From positions 124,001 to 188,000 of the forward strand of contig NZ_BMQP01000010.1 of the NCBI RefSeq assembly GCF_014648175.1: a stretch of DNA of 64,000 nucleotides, read 5' to 3'. Source of the stretch: Planobispora rosea (GTDB lineage Bacteria > Actinomycetota > Actinomycetes > Streptosporangiales > Streptosporangiaceae). Position 1 is the first letter of the stretch, and each line of letters opens with the position of its first letter. The notes under the pieces were generated by a model. The model was not told the origin of the DNA and ran no database searches. It saw nothing but the letters and a program-made list of their open reading frames with translations. Made by a program: the position numbers and the translations under genes. This document shows, piece after piece, positions 8,541-17,250 of this stretch.

Positions 8541-10466
8541 ATGGAAATCGAGCGTCACGAATACGACGTCGTCGTCATCGGGGCCGGCGGGGCGGGGCTG
8601 CGGGCCGCCATCGAGGCCCGGCAACAGGGCAAGCGCACCGCGATCGTCTGCAAGTCGCTGTTCGGCAAGGCCCACACCGTCATGGCCGAGGGCGGCGCCG
8701 CCGCGGCCATGGGCAACGTCAACAGCGACGACAACTGGATGGTGCACTTCCGCGACACCATGCGCGGCGGCAAGTTCCTCAACAACTGGAGGATGGCCGA
8801 GCTGCACGCCAAGGAGGCCCCGGACCGGGTCTGGGAGCTGGAGGCCTGGGGCGCGCTGTTCGACCGCACGAAGGACGGCAAGATCAGCCAGCGCAACTTC
8901 GGCGGGCACGAGTACCCCCGGCTGGCCCACGTCGGCGACCGTACCGGCCTGGAGATGATCCGCACCCTGCAGCAGCGCGTGGTCGCGCTCCAGCAGGAGG
9001 ACGAGAAGCTGCACGGCGACCCCGAGGCGTACATCAAGGTCTTCCAGGAGTGCACGATCACCCGCCTGCTCAAGACCGGCGACAAGGCCGCCGGCGGGGC
9101 GGGCAGGGCGGGCGGCGTCATCTCCGGGGCCTTCGGCTACTGGCGGGAGAACGGCAAGCTCATCCTGTTCGACGCCCCCGCGGTCGTGCTCGCCACCGGC
9201 GGCATCGGCAAGTCCTACGTGGTCACCTCCAACTCCTGGGAGTACACCGGGGACGGCCACGCGCTGGCGCTGCTGGCCGGGGCGAAGCTGATCAACATGG
9301 AGTTCATCCAGTTCCACCCGACCGGGATGGTCTGGCCGCCGTCGGTCCGCGGCATCCTCGTCACCGAGTCCGTCCGCGGCGACGGAGGCGTGCTGCGCAA
9401 CTCCGAGGGCAGGCGCTTCATGTTCGACTACATCCCGGACGTGTTCAAGGACAAGTACGCCACGACCGAGGAGGAGGCCGACCGCTGGTACACCGACCAG
9501 GCCAACAACCGCCGGCCTCCGGAGCTGCTGCCCCGCGACGAGGTGGCCCGGGCCATCAACGCCGAGGTCAAGGCCGGGCGCGGCTCACCCCAGGGCGGCG
9601 TCTACCTGGACGTCTCCACCCGCCTGCCGGCCGCGGAGATCGTCCGGCGGCTGCCGTCGATGCACCACCAGTTCAAGGAGCTGGCCGACGTCGACATCAC
9701 CGCCGAGCCGATGCAGGTCGGCCCGACCTGTCACTACATCATGGGCGGCGTCGAGGTCGACGCGGACACCGGGGCGGCGTCCGTGCCAGGCCTGTTCGCG
9801 GCGGGTGAGGTCTCCGGCGGCATGCACGGCTCCAACCGGCTCGGCGGCAACTCCCTGTCCGACCTGCTGGTGTTCGGCCGCCGGGCAGGCGCCGGAGCCT
9901 CGGCGTACGTGGACGGCCTGAAGGCCCGGCCGGTGGTCTCGGAGGAGTCGGTGACCGCGGCGAGGGCCGAGGCGCTGGCCCCGCTGGAGCGCAGCGGCGA
10001 GAACCCCTACGAGGTCCACCAGGAGCTGCAGCGGACGATGAACGACCTGGTCGGCATCATCCGCAAGGCCGAGGAGATCACCGAGGCGCTGGAGTCCGTG
10101 GGCAAGCTCAGGGAGCGGGCCAAGGGCGTCGGCGCCCCCGGCGGCCGGATCTACAACCCCGGCTGGCACCTCGCCCTGGACCTGCGCAACATGCTCCTGG
10201 TCTCCGAGTGCGTGGCGCGGGCGGCACTGCTGCGCGAGGAGAGCCGCGGCGGCCACACCCGCGACGACTTCCCCGGCATGTCCCCCGAGTGGCGGCGCAA
10301 GCTCCTGGTCTGCGGCGCCTCCCCGGACGGGTCGGAGGTCACCGTCGAGGAGAGGACCCAGCCCGCCATGCGCGACGACCTGATCAGGCTGTTCGACCGG
10401 GCCGAGCTGAAGAAGTACATCACCGAGGAAGAGCTGGCCGACTTCGACGCGCTGGTCAAGGAGTAG
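8541..10466 (+). CDS. sdhA: succinate dehydrogenase/fumarate reductase flavoprotein subunit, Sdh1 type
   Basis: 641-residue FAD subunit (Rv0248c-like). Seen: YDVVVIGAGGAGLRAAIEA near the N-terminus, flavinylation His in GKAHTVMAEGG, active-site INMEFIQFHPTGM, catalytic Arg/His region GPTCHYIMGGV, and GSNRLGGNSLSDLLVFGRRAG. The C-terminal part has RGGHTRDDFP, common to SdhA/FrdA. An alternative GTG start at 8529 would add four residues; the ATG is kept because family members start one or two residues before the VERH/IERH motif. It is clearly distinct from the SdhA at 1-1869, so the genome has two succinate dehydrogenases. Middle gene of the operon; sdhB starts 4 bases after its stop. Confidence 0.95.
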   Translation: MEIERHEYDVVVIGAGGAGLRAAIEARQQGKRTAIVCKSLFGKAHTVMAEGGAAAAMGNVNSDDNWMVHFRDTMRGGKFLNNWRMAELHAKEAPDRVWELEAWGALFDRTKDGKISQRNFGGHEYPRLAHVGDRTGLEMIRTLQQRVVALQQEDEKLHGDPEAYIKVFQECTITRLLKTGDKAAGGAGRAGGVISGAFGYWRENGKLILFDAPAVVLATGGIGKSYVVTSNSWEYTGDGHALALLAGAKLINMEFIQFHPTGMVWPPSVRGILVTESVRGDGGVLRNSEGRRFMFDYIPDVFKDKYATTEEEADRWYTDQANNRRPPELLPRDEVARAINAEVKAGRGSPQGGVYLDVSTRLPAAEIVRRLPSMHHQFKELADVDITAEPMQVGPTCHYIMGGVEVDADTGAASVPGLFAAGEVSGGMHGSNRLGGNSLSDLLVFGRRAGAGASAYVDGLKARPVVSEESVTAARAEALAPLERSGENPYEVHQELQRTMNDLVGIIRKAEEITEALESVGKLRERAKGVGAPGGRIYNPGWHLALDLRNMLLVSECVARAALLREESRGGHTRDDFPGMSPEWRRKLLVCGASPDGSEVTVEERTQPAMRDDLIRLFDRAELKKYITEEELADFDALVKE

Positions 10467-10470
10467 AGCC

Positions 10471-11235
10471 ATGGGTTACAAGGCGAAGTTCCGCGTGTGG
10501 CGGGGCGAGGGCGGCGAGGGCAGGCTTGAGGACTTCACCGTCGAGGTGAACGAGGGCGAGGTCGTCCTCGACATCATCCACAGACTCCAGGCCACCCAGG
10601 CCCCCGACCTGGCCGTACGGTGGAACTGCAAGGCCGGCAAGTGCGGTTCGTGCTCGATGGAGATCAACGGCAAGCCCCGGCTCGGCTGCATGACCCGGAT
10701 GTCCACCTTCGCGGAGGACGAGACGATCACCGTGACGCCCATGCGGACGTTCCCGGTGATCAAGGATCTGGTCACGGACGTGTCGTTCAACTACGCCAAG
10801 GCCCGGGAGATCCCCTCCTTCACGCCGCCGGCGGACGTCCAGCCGGGCGAGTACCGCATGCAGCAGATCGACGTCGAGCGGAGCCAGGAGTTCCGCAAGT
10901 GCATCGAGTGCTTCATGTGCAACAACGTCTGCCACGTGATCCGCGACCACGAGGAGAACAAGCCGGCGTTCGCCGGGCCGCGCTTCCTGATGCGGATCGC
11001 CGAGCTGGACATGCACCCGTACGACGTGGCCGACCGCAAGGACGCCGCGCAGGAGGAGCACGGGCTGGGCTTCTGCAACATCACCAAGTGCTGCACCGAG
11101 GTCTGCCCCGAGCACATCAAGATCACCGATAACGCGTTGATCCCGATGAAGGAGCGCGTCGTCGACCGCAAGTACGACCCGCTGGTCTGGCTCGGGGACA
11201 AGATCTTCAGGCGTTCCCGGACGACGAAGAACTGA
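10471..11235 (+). CDS. sdhB: succinate dehydrogenase iron-sulfur subunit, Sdh1 type
   Basis: 254-residue electron-transfer subunit. The N-terminal [2Fe-2S] ferredoxin domain has CKAGKCGSC and a later Cys (GKPRLGC). The C-terminal helical domain carries CIECFMCNNVC for [4Fe-4S] and CNITKCCTEVCPEHI for the remaining clusters. It passes electrons from the flavoprotein to the membrane anchor. Third gene of the operon and followed at once by a perfect 14-bp terminator hairpin, so the operon ends here. Confidence 0.95.
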   Translation: MGYKAKFRVWRGEGGEGRLEDFTVEVNEGEVVLDIIHRLQATQAPDLAVRWNCKAGKCGSCSMEINGKPRLGCMTRMSTFAEDETITVTPMRTFPVIKDLVTDVSFNYAKAREIPSFTPPADVQPGEYRMQQIDVERSQEFRKCIECFMCNNVCHVIRDHEENKPAFAGPRFLMRIAELDMHPYDVADRKDAAQEEHGLGFCNITKCCTEVCPEHIKITDNALIPMKERVVDRKYDPLVWLGDKIFRRSRTTKN

Positions 11236-11240
11236 CCCTC

Positions 11241-11276
11241 CTCGCCGTACCGGACCGTCGGCTCCGGTACGGCGAG
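11241..11276 (+). terminator. 14-bp perfect stem-loop after sdhB
   Basis: Arms 11241-11254 (CTCGCCGTACCGGA) and 11263-11276 (TCCGGTACGGCGAG) are exactly complementary with an 8-base loop. There is no U-tract, as is common for actinobacterial terminators. Confidence 0.75.
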
Positions 11277-11444
11277 ACGCGGTTAGGAGCGCAGGGCCGC
11301 TCACGGCTCGCCGCTCGCCTTGACTTCCGTCCTCATCAGCGATGGCCCGTCTCATGTCTTGCGGAGGCACCGAACCGGGTCTGGATCCCCACCGCTCCAT
11401 GGGCGCAACCAGGACCTCTTTACCGCGTCGTGGGAGGGAGGGAG

Positions 11445-11473
11445 TTCACGCGCGGCTGTGCCCAGCCTAGGTT
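11445..11473 (+). promoter_or_regulatory. candidate promoter TTCACG-N17-TAGGTT
   Basis: A -35-like TTCACG and -10-like TAGGTT with 17-bp spacing, 24 bases upstream of the EACC1-like gene start. The form fits the vegetative actinobacterial sigma consensus moderately well. Confidence 0.4.
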
Positions 11474-11496
11474 GGAGATGAGACGGGGGAAATGTC

Positions 11497-11868
11497 ATGC
11501 ATGTCGTGGTGAGCGCAGAGACAGGACGGGATGACCAACTCAGGGATCTGTACGCGTGGCTGCAGGAAGAGACGGACCTGCGCGGACGCGTGGTAATGGA
11601 GGAGCGGCCTCCCGATCCCGGAACACTGGGACCGGGCACCGGGGCGCTGCAGGTCCTGCTGGAATCGGGAGGCGCGCTCGCCTCGATGTCCGCGGCGGTG
11701 GTCTCCTGGCTGCGCACCCGGACCGGAGAGGTGAGCGTCAAGATCGTCGACGGTGACAAGGAGATGGAGGCCACCGCAGGCGGACTGAGGGATCTCGACC
11801 ACGCCCGGGTCGACGAGATCACCGAGCAGGTCGTCCAGACGTTCCAGAGGGTCGACAGCCGGGGATAA
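11497..11868 (+). CDS. EACC1-type (effector-associated constant component) protein
   Basis: 123-residue protein. The layout matches the EACC1 domain as I recall it: an N-terminal beta strand (MHVVVSAE), a DLYAWLQEETDLRGRV segment, a hydrophobic central helix (SMSAAVVSWLRTRTG), then EVSVKIVDGDKEMEATA and a LRDLDHARVDEI helix. EACC1 proteins are usually coded beside caspase-like or other effector genes in NTP-dependent conflict systems and are thought to act in signalling or effector loading. Here the neighbours are sdhB upstream and a proline-rich protein on the other strand, so no cognate effector is adjacent. Function in this setting is unknown. Confidence 0.7.
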   Translation: MHVVVSAETGRDDQLRDLYAWLQEETDLRGRVVMEERPPDPGTLGPGTGALQVLLESGGALASMSAAVVSWLRTRTGEVSVKIVDGDKEMEATAGGLRDLDHARVDEITEQVVQTFQRVDSRG

Positions 11869-12014
11869 CCCGCGGCCGAGGCCCGGGTCGTCCGGGAGGA
11901 CGGCGACTGAGCGGTCCGCGCACCTCGGGCGACTACGCCTTCGACGCAGCCTGGTCGGGCGCCTACCTGCTCACCTCGTCCAGCAGGGACGAGGCGTCCC
12001 GGCTCACCCCGCGG

Positions 12015-13538
12015 TTACTTGCCCTTACGGCGGAACAGGCCGCGCTTCTTCTCGCCCGGTCCCGATCCGGGGATCGGGTGAACCGCCGTGCCGGTGGGGC
12101 CCTCCAGAGCTCTCGGAGGCGGCGGACCGGCGGGCGGGGCGAAAGGAGGTGAGGGCGGTTCCTGTCCCTGGGGAGGCATCGGCGGCCCGGGGAACGGCAT
12201 CGTGCCACCGGGACCGTTGAGAGGGCCGCCGGGGAAAGCACCGGGGCCCTGGGGACCGGCGTGGAGGTGGCCGGAGTTCTGGGGCGGCTCGGGCGGGAGA
12301 CCCGGAGGTGGATCGGCGGGACCCTGCGGAGGGCCGATGCGCAGATCACTGGGGCCCGGGGGCGGGGTGGGGGCGGACCAGGGCTCGGAGCCGCCGGGGA
12401 GGCCGGGGTCCGGGGGGAACCCGTCCGGGGGCGGGAATGCCGGATCCTGGAGGGCGGGGTCCTTGGGGAACGGGCCGGGGTGCGGTTCGGGATGCGGTTC
12501 GGGGGTGAACCACGGCGATTCGGGACCGGAGGAGTGCGGCCGGGCCGCCGGGTCGTGGGGATGGGGCGCGTAAGCCGCCGGGTCGTGGGGATGGGGCGCG
12601 TAAGCCGCCGGGTCGTGGGGATGGGGCGCGTAAGCCGCCGGGTCGTAGGGCTGGGGGTACTGCTCGGTCGGGTAGACCGGCGGGTACATCTGCATCGGGA
12701 CGAAGCTGATGATCGGGGCGTAGGCCGTACCGCCCTGGTAGACCGCGTGCAGGCCCGGTGCGGAGGCGTAGCCCGGACCGGCGGGATAGCCCTCGGCGAC
12801 CGTCGGGCGGGGGCCGGCCCGGCGGACGGCGGCGGCGTGGGCCATCCGGCGCAGCCTGCCCTCGAAGATCAGGACGGCGAACAGCACGAGCAGGACCAGG
12901 ATCAGCGCGGGGATGCCGAGCTGACGGCTGAGCGTGGTCGCGTCGTAGTCCGAACCGGCGTTGCGGATCTCGTACGGCACCGCGGCGGAGTCGTCGGCGA
13001 ACGTGCTGTCGGACGTCTCGGGTGACGGGGAGGCCGTCGGGATCAGGGAGGGCGTCTGCTGCGTGGTCGGGAAGACGACCTCTTCGTCGGGGGTCGAGGC
13101 GGTCGTCGGCGGCGGCTCGACGACGGGTGCCGAGGTCGGCACCTGGACCGGCGGAGGCGCCGACGTCGCCGGGGGTGTGGGGGGCTTGGTCGTCGCCGCA
13201 GGCGCGGGGGGCTTGGTCGTCGCGGGGGTCTTCGACGGCGTGACGGTGACCCGCACGGTGACCGTCTCCTGGTCGGGCTCGGGCTCGGGCTCCGGCTCGG
13301 GCTCACCGGGGGTGTGAGTGATCGTGACGGTGACGGTCGGGGTCGGCTCCTCCTCGCACGGGGCCGAGGGATCGACGTCGCATCCCGGAATCGAGGAGGG
13401 GTCGAGGAGGACGGCCCGGGTGGCCGCGTCCGCCCGGCCGGGGCCGGTCAGCGACGCGGTGGCGAGTATGACCGCGCCGCTCAGGCCGAGGGATACGAAC
13501 ACGGCCGAGACAGCTGCCGTACGGCGGGATCTCGTCAC
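12015..13538 (-). CDS. proline-rich, single-pass membrane protein with repeat-containing C-terminal tail
   Basis: 507 residues, no enzyme domain recognised. An Arg-rich signal peptide (about 1-38, ending GRADAAT) is followed by a Pro/Thr/Glu-rich extracellular stretch (about 60-200, with EPEPEPEPD and TPSKTP), one TM helix (about 213-233, PALILVLLVLFAVLIF), then a Pro/Gly/Tyr-rich tail with DPAAYAPHPH repeats, ending in the basic KKRGLFRRKGK. The domain order suggests a wall-spanning or cytoplasmic-tail scaffold. GGAGG lies 5 bases before the GTG start. It lies on the same strand and downstream of the T4SS-like cluster, next to another secreted proline-rich protein, but is separated from the cluster by a NUDIX gene, so a link is only inferred. 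Confidence 0.7.
   Translation of the reverse strand: MTRSRRTAAVSAVFVSLGLSGAVILATASLTGPGRADAATRAVLLDPSSIPGCDVDPSAPCEEEPTPTVTVTITHTPGEPEPEPEPEPDQETVTVRVTVTPSKTPATTKPPAPAATTKPPTPPATSAPPPVQVPTSAPVVEPPPTTASTPDEEVVFPTTQQTPSLIPTASPSPETSDSTFADDSAAVPYEIRNAGSDYDATTLSRQLGIPALILVLLVLFAVLIFEGRLRRMAHAAAVRRAGPRPTVAEGYPAGPGYASAPGLHAVYQGGTAYAPIISFVPMQMYPPVYPTEQYPQPYDPAAYAPHPHDPAAYAPHPHDPAAYAPHPHDPAARPHSSGPESPWFTPEPHPEPHPGPFPKDPALQDPAFPPPDGFPPDPGLPGGSEPWSAPTPPPGPSDLRIGPPQGPADPPPGLPPEPPQNSGHLHAGPQGPGAFPGGPLNGPGGTMPFPGPPMPPQGQEPPSPPFAPPAGPPPPRALEGPTGTAVHPIPGSGPGEKKRGLFRRKGK
12544..12660. repeat. 30-bp tandem repeat (3 full copies plus a partial) inside the proline-rich gene
   Basis: Three perfect 30-bp units at 12544, 12574 and 12604 and a diverged partial from 12634. 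Each codes one DPAAYAPHPH-type decapeptide. There are no spacers, so this is not a CRISPR array. Confidence 0.9.
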
Positions 13539-13670
13539 CGGTGCCTCCGTGCATTCCCCGAGCGACTCACATCGAAGAAATACTAGTCGGAGAAAAGTAA
13601 CAGCAAAGCAGCCTTTACCATACAGATCACAATCTCGCTGACGGCGCTGTCACGCGGGCCCCGGTGACCC

Positions 13671-14978
13671 TCAGAACATGCGGCCCCGGCGGAGTCTGGC
13701 CTGAAGCCAGAGCAGGCAGAGCAGCCCCCCGATGGCCACCCCCGCGACCGGCAGGCCCCGGATCCCGCTCAGCGGGCTCGACTGTCCCACGACCTCCAGT
13801 TGCCGTTCCGGCTCCGCCGTCGCCGGGCCGTGGTGGATCTCGCGGGGCAGCGGGGCGCCCAGAGGCTGCTCCGCCTCGGGCCGGTGCTGCGGTGCGACCG
13901 GGGAGGGCACGGCCGGTGGCATCCGGATCGACGGGGTGTTCCAGACCGGCGCGGGCGCCTGGCCGACCACCGTCCACCCCGGCGGCACGAGCACGGGCGC
14001 GGGAGTGGGCGTGGGTACCGGCGGAGCGGTCGTCGGGCTCCCGCTCAGATCACCGGGAGCCGTGGGACCCGGTGCGGGGCTCGCCCCTCCCCGTCCGGGC
14101 CGCCTGGGCCGCTTCTTCTCCGACCCGGAGTCGGCGCCGCCGCCGGGAAGCACCTGCTCGTTCCTTCCCCTGCCGTCGCCGCGAGGCCGCTTGGGGCGGT
14201 TCTTCGCGGGTGCGGCGTCCGGCCGCGCGTTCTCCCCCGCCGCGGAGGGTGGGGGAGACGGCTCCGGCGTCTGCTCGCGGGGCGGTTCGGAGGGTACGCC
14301 CCGCGGCTCGCATTCCTCCGGCGCCTGCTGGTCCTGTGTGCCCGGTGGACGGCAGTCGTCCATGGTGGGGTGCTCCTTGCCCGGGCTCGGAGGGGACTCC
14401 GGGTCCTCCGAAGGCTTCGGCGCGGCCGGCGCGGGTGTCGCCGGAGGCGTCCGCGGCCTGGGCTGCGGCTTGCCCGGGACCTGCGGCACCGGGGAGACCG
14501 GGGGAACGGGCGGGACCCCGCTCGGGCCGCCCGCGGCGGCCGCCCCGGCGTCCACGAGGCATTCGAGGAGGTCGGAGTGGACCGCCGGGAACGGCCACGC
14601 GCCGGATCCCGGCTCACCCGGCGCGTTCGACTCACCCGGCGCGTTCGGTTCACCCGGCGCGTTCGGTTCACCCGGCATATTCGGTTCGCCTGCCGCGGCG
14701 GCCCCGCCGGGCAGCTCCGGCCAGGCGGACCAGACGCCCTGGGAGTCCGGGTCCGGCCGTTCCAGCCGGATCCAGAACCCGGTCGTCTCGCTCAGCGGCA
14801 CCCAGGCCCACAGCGGGAGCGTCCCCGTCTCGGCCACCGGAGGCGCCTGGGAGAGGCAGGACAGGAGGGGATCGTCCTGCCCGAACGCGCCCGCCGACGC
14901 GCCGCCCACCGTGACCGCCCCCGACCCCACGGCCGATACGACCAGGGCATGCTTCAGCCACCCGCCTTTTACGCCCAC
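13671..14978 (-). CDS. secreted proline-rich protein with C-terminal membrane anchor
   Basis: 435 residues, family not recognised. The N-terminal signal peptide (about 1-32, ending SAGAFG) is followed by a small folded-looking segment (about 33-90, with LSCLSQAPP and PLWAWVPLSETTGFWIRLE), a short PGEPNA repeat, a Cys-containing segment (DLLECLVDAG), a long Pro/Glu/Arg-rich disordered region, and a single TM helix near the end (about 409-427) with the basic tail RLRRGRMF. The type I topology (signal, exterior, TM, short basic tail) suggests a cell-surface protein. It lies 132 bases upstream of the other proline-rich gene on the same strand and probably is related in role. The paired aromatic N-terminal segment is the only part likely to be globular. 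Confidence 0.65.
   Translation of the reverse strand: MGVKGGWLKHALVVSAVGSGAVTVGGASAGAFGQDDPLLSCLSQAPPVAETGTLPLWAWVPLSETTGFWIRLERPDPDSQGVWSAWPELPGGAAAAGEPNMPGEPNAPGEPNAPGESNAPGEPGSGAWPFPAVHSDLLECLVDAGAAAAGGPSGVPPVPPVSPVPQVPGKPQPRPRTPPATPAPAAPKPSEDPESPPSPGKEHPTMDDCRPPGTQDQQAPEECEPRGVPSEPPREQTPEPSPPPSAAGENARPDAAPAKNRPKRPRGDGRGRNEQVLPGGGADSGSEKKRPRRPGRGGASPAPGPTAPGDLSGSPTTAPPVPTPTPAPVLVPPGWTVVGQAPAPVWNTPSIRMPPAVPSPVAPQHRPEAEQPLGAPLPREIHHGPATAEPERQLEVVGQSSPLSGIRGLPVAGVAIGGLLCLLWLQARLRRGRMF
14625..14695. repeat. 18-bp tandem repeat coding PGEPNA units
   Basis: About four units of an 18-base sequence (CACCCGGCGCGTTCGGTT and variants) within the secreted protein gene, each coding six residues (PGEPNA/PGESNA). 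The last copy is diverged (CATATTCGG). Confidence 0.75.
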
Positions 14979-15053
14979 CGCACGTCTCCGATCCCCTGAC
15001 CCGGGCGCGCGATAAATACGCCCCGTAACTGTTATGTCACGGTGCGCTATCTT

Positions 15054-15446
15054 TCAATCCTTGACGAGCACGTCTCGTACGGCATGCACGATCGGCAGGT
15101 CCGCGGGGAGCCAGGCCACCTCGTCCAGCCGGTCCATCGAGAGCCAGCGCAGCCCCAGGTGCTCCTTGGCCTCCGGATCCCCCTGCGCGATCGTCGCGAT
15201 CCACACCCGCAGGACGTAGCCCTCGCTCAGCGGCCAGTCGCCGCCGACCCGCTCCCCCACCTCGATCAGGACCCCCAGCTCCTCCTGGCACTCCCGGACC
15301 AGGGCGGTGAGGTCGTCCTCGCCCGGATCGACCTTTCCTCCCGGGAACTCCCAGCCGCCGGCCAGCTCCGGCGGCTCGGCCCGTTGCGCGGCGAGAAGCC
15401 TGCCGCTCCCGTCGACGATCGCGGCCCCCACGACGACTCTCCTCAT
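15054..15446 (-). CDS. NUDIX hydrolase, MutT-like
   Basis: 130 residues, the usual size of a stand-alone MutT/8-oxo-dGTP-type hydrolase. The NUDIX box is complete (GGKVDPGEDDLTALVRECQEEL, read in two parts: GKVDPGE and REcqEELG), giving the metal-binding glutamates. The N-terminal RRVVVGAAIVDGSGRLLAAQR and the WEFPG motif are typical of nucleotide-pool sanitising or (deoxy)CTP-type members. The precise substrate cannot be assigned. It lies between the T4SS-like cluster and the proline-rich protein genes, on the same strand, 51 bases from the wall hydrolase stop. Confidence 0.88.
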   Translation of the reverse strand: MRRVVVGAAIVDGSGRLLAAQRAEPPELAGGWEFPGGKVDPGEDDLTALVRECQEELGVLIEVGERVGGDWPLSEGYVLRVWIATIAQGDPEAKEHLGLRWLSMDRLDEVAWLPADLPIVHAVRDVLVKD

Positions 15447-15497
15447 GACGTCTGATTCTGTCCCATGACCGGGACCCCTTCGCCCTGAGTCGATCTC

Positions 15498-16589
15498 TCA
15501 GCCCTGTTTCCTCAGTTCGAGCTGGGCCATGACCGAGGGGTTCCGCAGGGGGCGGGTGAAGCCGACGATGCCGGCGCGGTCGCGGTAGGTGGTGACCTTG
15601 ATCGGACCGCACAGGCGGCACCTGGCCTCGATCATCTTGCCCGGCGCGACGACCATGCCCACGTGGCCCGGCCGGTCGGGGCCGGTGCCGGGACCGGAGT
15701 TGAAGAAGACCAGGTCCCCGGCCTGCTCCTCACCCGCGGGGACCTCCACCCCGAACGGCCACTGGCCGAAGGTCGTGCGCGGGATGGACAGGCCGACGCT
15801 CCGGTAGGCCATGTAGATGATCCCCGAGCAGTCGAAGGCGTCCGGCCCGGTGCCGCCCCACAGGTACGGCTTGCCGCGCTGCGCCAGCGCGTAGCTGAGG
15901 ATCCCGGCCACCACGTCGTCGGGTGCCGCCGCCACCAGGGGCGGGTCGCAGGCGGGCTCGGCCTCGGGCGGGGTGCCGACCTCTCCGTCCTCGGCGTACT
16001 TCGCGGCGATCTCCATGACCTGGTCCACGTACCACCAGGCCCGGTTGTAGACGAACAGCGCCTGCCGCACGTTCTCCGGCGCCCCGTTGCGCTTGAGCAT
16101 CTTGGCCGCGCCGAGAATGGCGTCCGCCGGGTTGTAGACGTCGGCCCAGCCGTCGCCGTCGCCGTCGGAGGCGTACCCGTTGAACTCCGACGGGATCTTG
16201 ATCTTCGCCTTCCCGCCCCACGTGCTGATCAGGAACTGCATCGGCCCGGCGGCTCCGGCGTGGTTGGTCCCGCTCCGCACGCCGGGGAGGGTGGAGCGCC
16301 CGTGGTCGGTCTCCCGTTTGCCGACCCCGGCGAGCACGTTCCACTGCACGCCGACCTTCTCGCCGTGCTCGCGGTAGAGCTTGAGGTACTCCTCCGGGAT
16401 GTCGGAGGTCGCCGTCTCGGACTCGTCGGCCGCCTGCCTGGCGCTCTCCTCGCAGCCGGGGAGATCTCCGCCGCCGGTGAACGAGGGGAAGGTGCTCACC
16501 ATCATCATCGGAGCCATGATCAGGGTGAGCAGGCACAGCCCCGCGACAGCGAGGATCAGTGTGATCCGGACCGTCCTGCCGCCGTTCAC
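15498..16589 (-). CDS. bifunctional wall hydrolase: SLT lytic transglycosylase + NlpC/P60 (TcpG/VirB1-like)
   Basis: 363 residues. An N-terminal TM or signal anchor (about 8-32) leads to a soluble lytic transglycosylase-like domain (about 65-200; catalytic Glu in GVGKRETDHG, then AAGPMQF and DPADAI-type calcium/fold motif) and a C-terminal NlpC/P60 endopeptidase domain (about 228-350; nucleophile Cys in DCSGIIYMAY, His in GHVGMVV). Such two-headed hydrolases open peptidoglycan for Gram-positive conjugation machines (Tn916 Orf14, pCW3 TcpG). Its ATG overlaps the stop of the 220-residue gene by 4 bases, so it is the last gene of the T4SS-like operon. The C-terminal position in the operon fits assembly after the channel. 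Confidence 0.87.
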   Translation of the reverse strand: MNGGRTVRITLILAVAGLCLLTLIMAPMMMVSTFPSFTGGGDLPGCEESARQAADESETATSDIPEEYLKLYREHGEKVGVQWNVLAGVGKRETDHGRSTLPGVRSGTNHAGAAGPMQFLISTWGGKAKIKIPSEFNGYASDGDGDGWADVYNPADAILGAAKMLKRNGAPENVRQALFVYNRAWWYVDQVMEIAAKYAEDGEVGTPPEAEPACDPPLVAAAPDDVVAGILSYALAQRGKPYLWGGTGPDAFDCSGIIYMAYRSVGLSIPRTTFGQWPFGVEVPAGEEQAGDLVFFNSGPGTGPDRPGHVGMVVAPGKMIEARCRLCGPIKVTTYRDRAGIVGFTRPLRNPSVMAQLELRKQG

Positions 16590-17248
16590 CCGCCCGCCCC
16601 CGTGATCTGGTCGTCTCCTTCCTGGCCTGCGTCGGCGGGCTGGAGGTCGTGGACGCGCCAGCCGTCGCCGACCGGGATGAGCGTGACGGCGTACTCGTCG
16701 GTGCGGTCCCTCGGCCCGCCCTTGGAGGTGATCCGCTCGGTGCAGGCCACCACGAAGACCACCGAGGAGCTCTGGACCTGCCGGATCTCCTTGACCGTCG
16801 CCGAACCGGCGGAGACCACCTCGTCGGCCCGGTTCGCCTCCACGAACGCCGCCGCGGTCCGGGCCCGCACCAGCACGTCGGCGAACTCCGCCGTCGCGTA
16901 GCCCCGCAGCCGGTCCCCGTGGGCCACCGGGTCCTCGCGGTGGTCGTAGGTGCCGTACTCGGCGGTGAAGCGCCGCGCGTAGTCGGCGGCGGCGGACAAC
17001 TCCTGCTTGGTCATCGGCAGGTAGGAGTAGACGTCGAAGGGCGCGTCACTGGCCGTCGCGGCCGGGCGCGACGGCTCCTCGGTCACCCGCACCGGTGGTT
17101 CCGGCACGGTACGGCTGACGCCCGCCGGATCGGCCCGGCTCTGGCCGAGGTCCCCGGTGTCCGCCAGGGTCAGGTAGACCCCGACCAGCGCGAGCAGCCC
17201 GACGAGCACCCCGAACACGAGCCCCCGGCGGTTCCCGCCCCCGGCCAT
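16586..17248 (-). CDS. bitopic membrane protein of the T4SS-like cluster, VirB8/NTF2-like fold suspected
   Basis: 220 residues. One N-terminal TM helix (about 10-30, VFGVLVGLLALVGVYLTLA), a Pro/Arg-rich linker, then a ~140-residue domain with the order helix-helix-strands (AADYARRFTAEYGTYDHR ... FADVLVRARTAAAF ... YAVTLIPVGDGWRVHDLQPAD) that looks like a small alpha+beta NTF2-type domain, as in VirB8/TcpC. The C-terminal GWRVHDL ending is typical of such folds. It starts 2 bases after the upstream gene and overlaps the wall hydrolase, so it is tightly operonic. I do not recognise an exact family; a second VirB8-like scaffold in addition to the TcpC-like protein is the best guess. Confidence 0.7.
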   Translation of the reverse strand: MAGGGNRRGLVFGVLVGLLALVGVYLTLADTGDLGQSRADPAGVSRTVPEPPVRVTEEPSRPAATASDAPFDVYSYLPMTKQELSAAADYARRFTAEYGTYDHREDPVAHGDRLRGYATAEFADVLVRARTAAAFVEANRADEVVSAGSATVKEIRQVQSSSVVFVVACTERITSKGGPRDRTDEYAVTLIPVGDGWRVHDLQPADAGQEGDDQITGAGG

Positions 17249-17250
17249 GG

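Noticed and set aside
12544..12660. Possible CRISPR array (30-bp repeats)
   Set aside because: The repeats are directly tandem with no spacers and code a decapeptide in frame.
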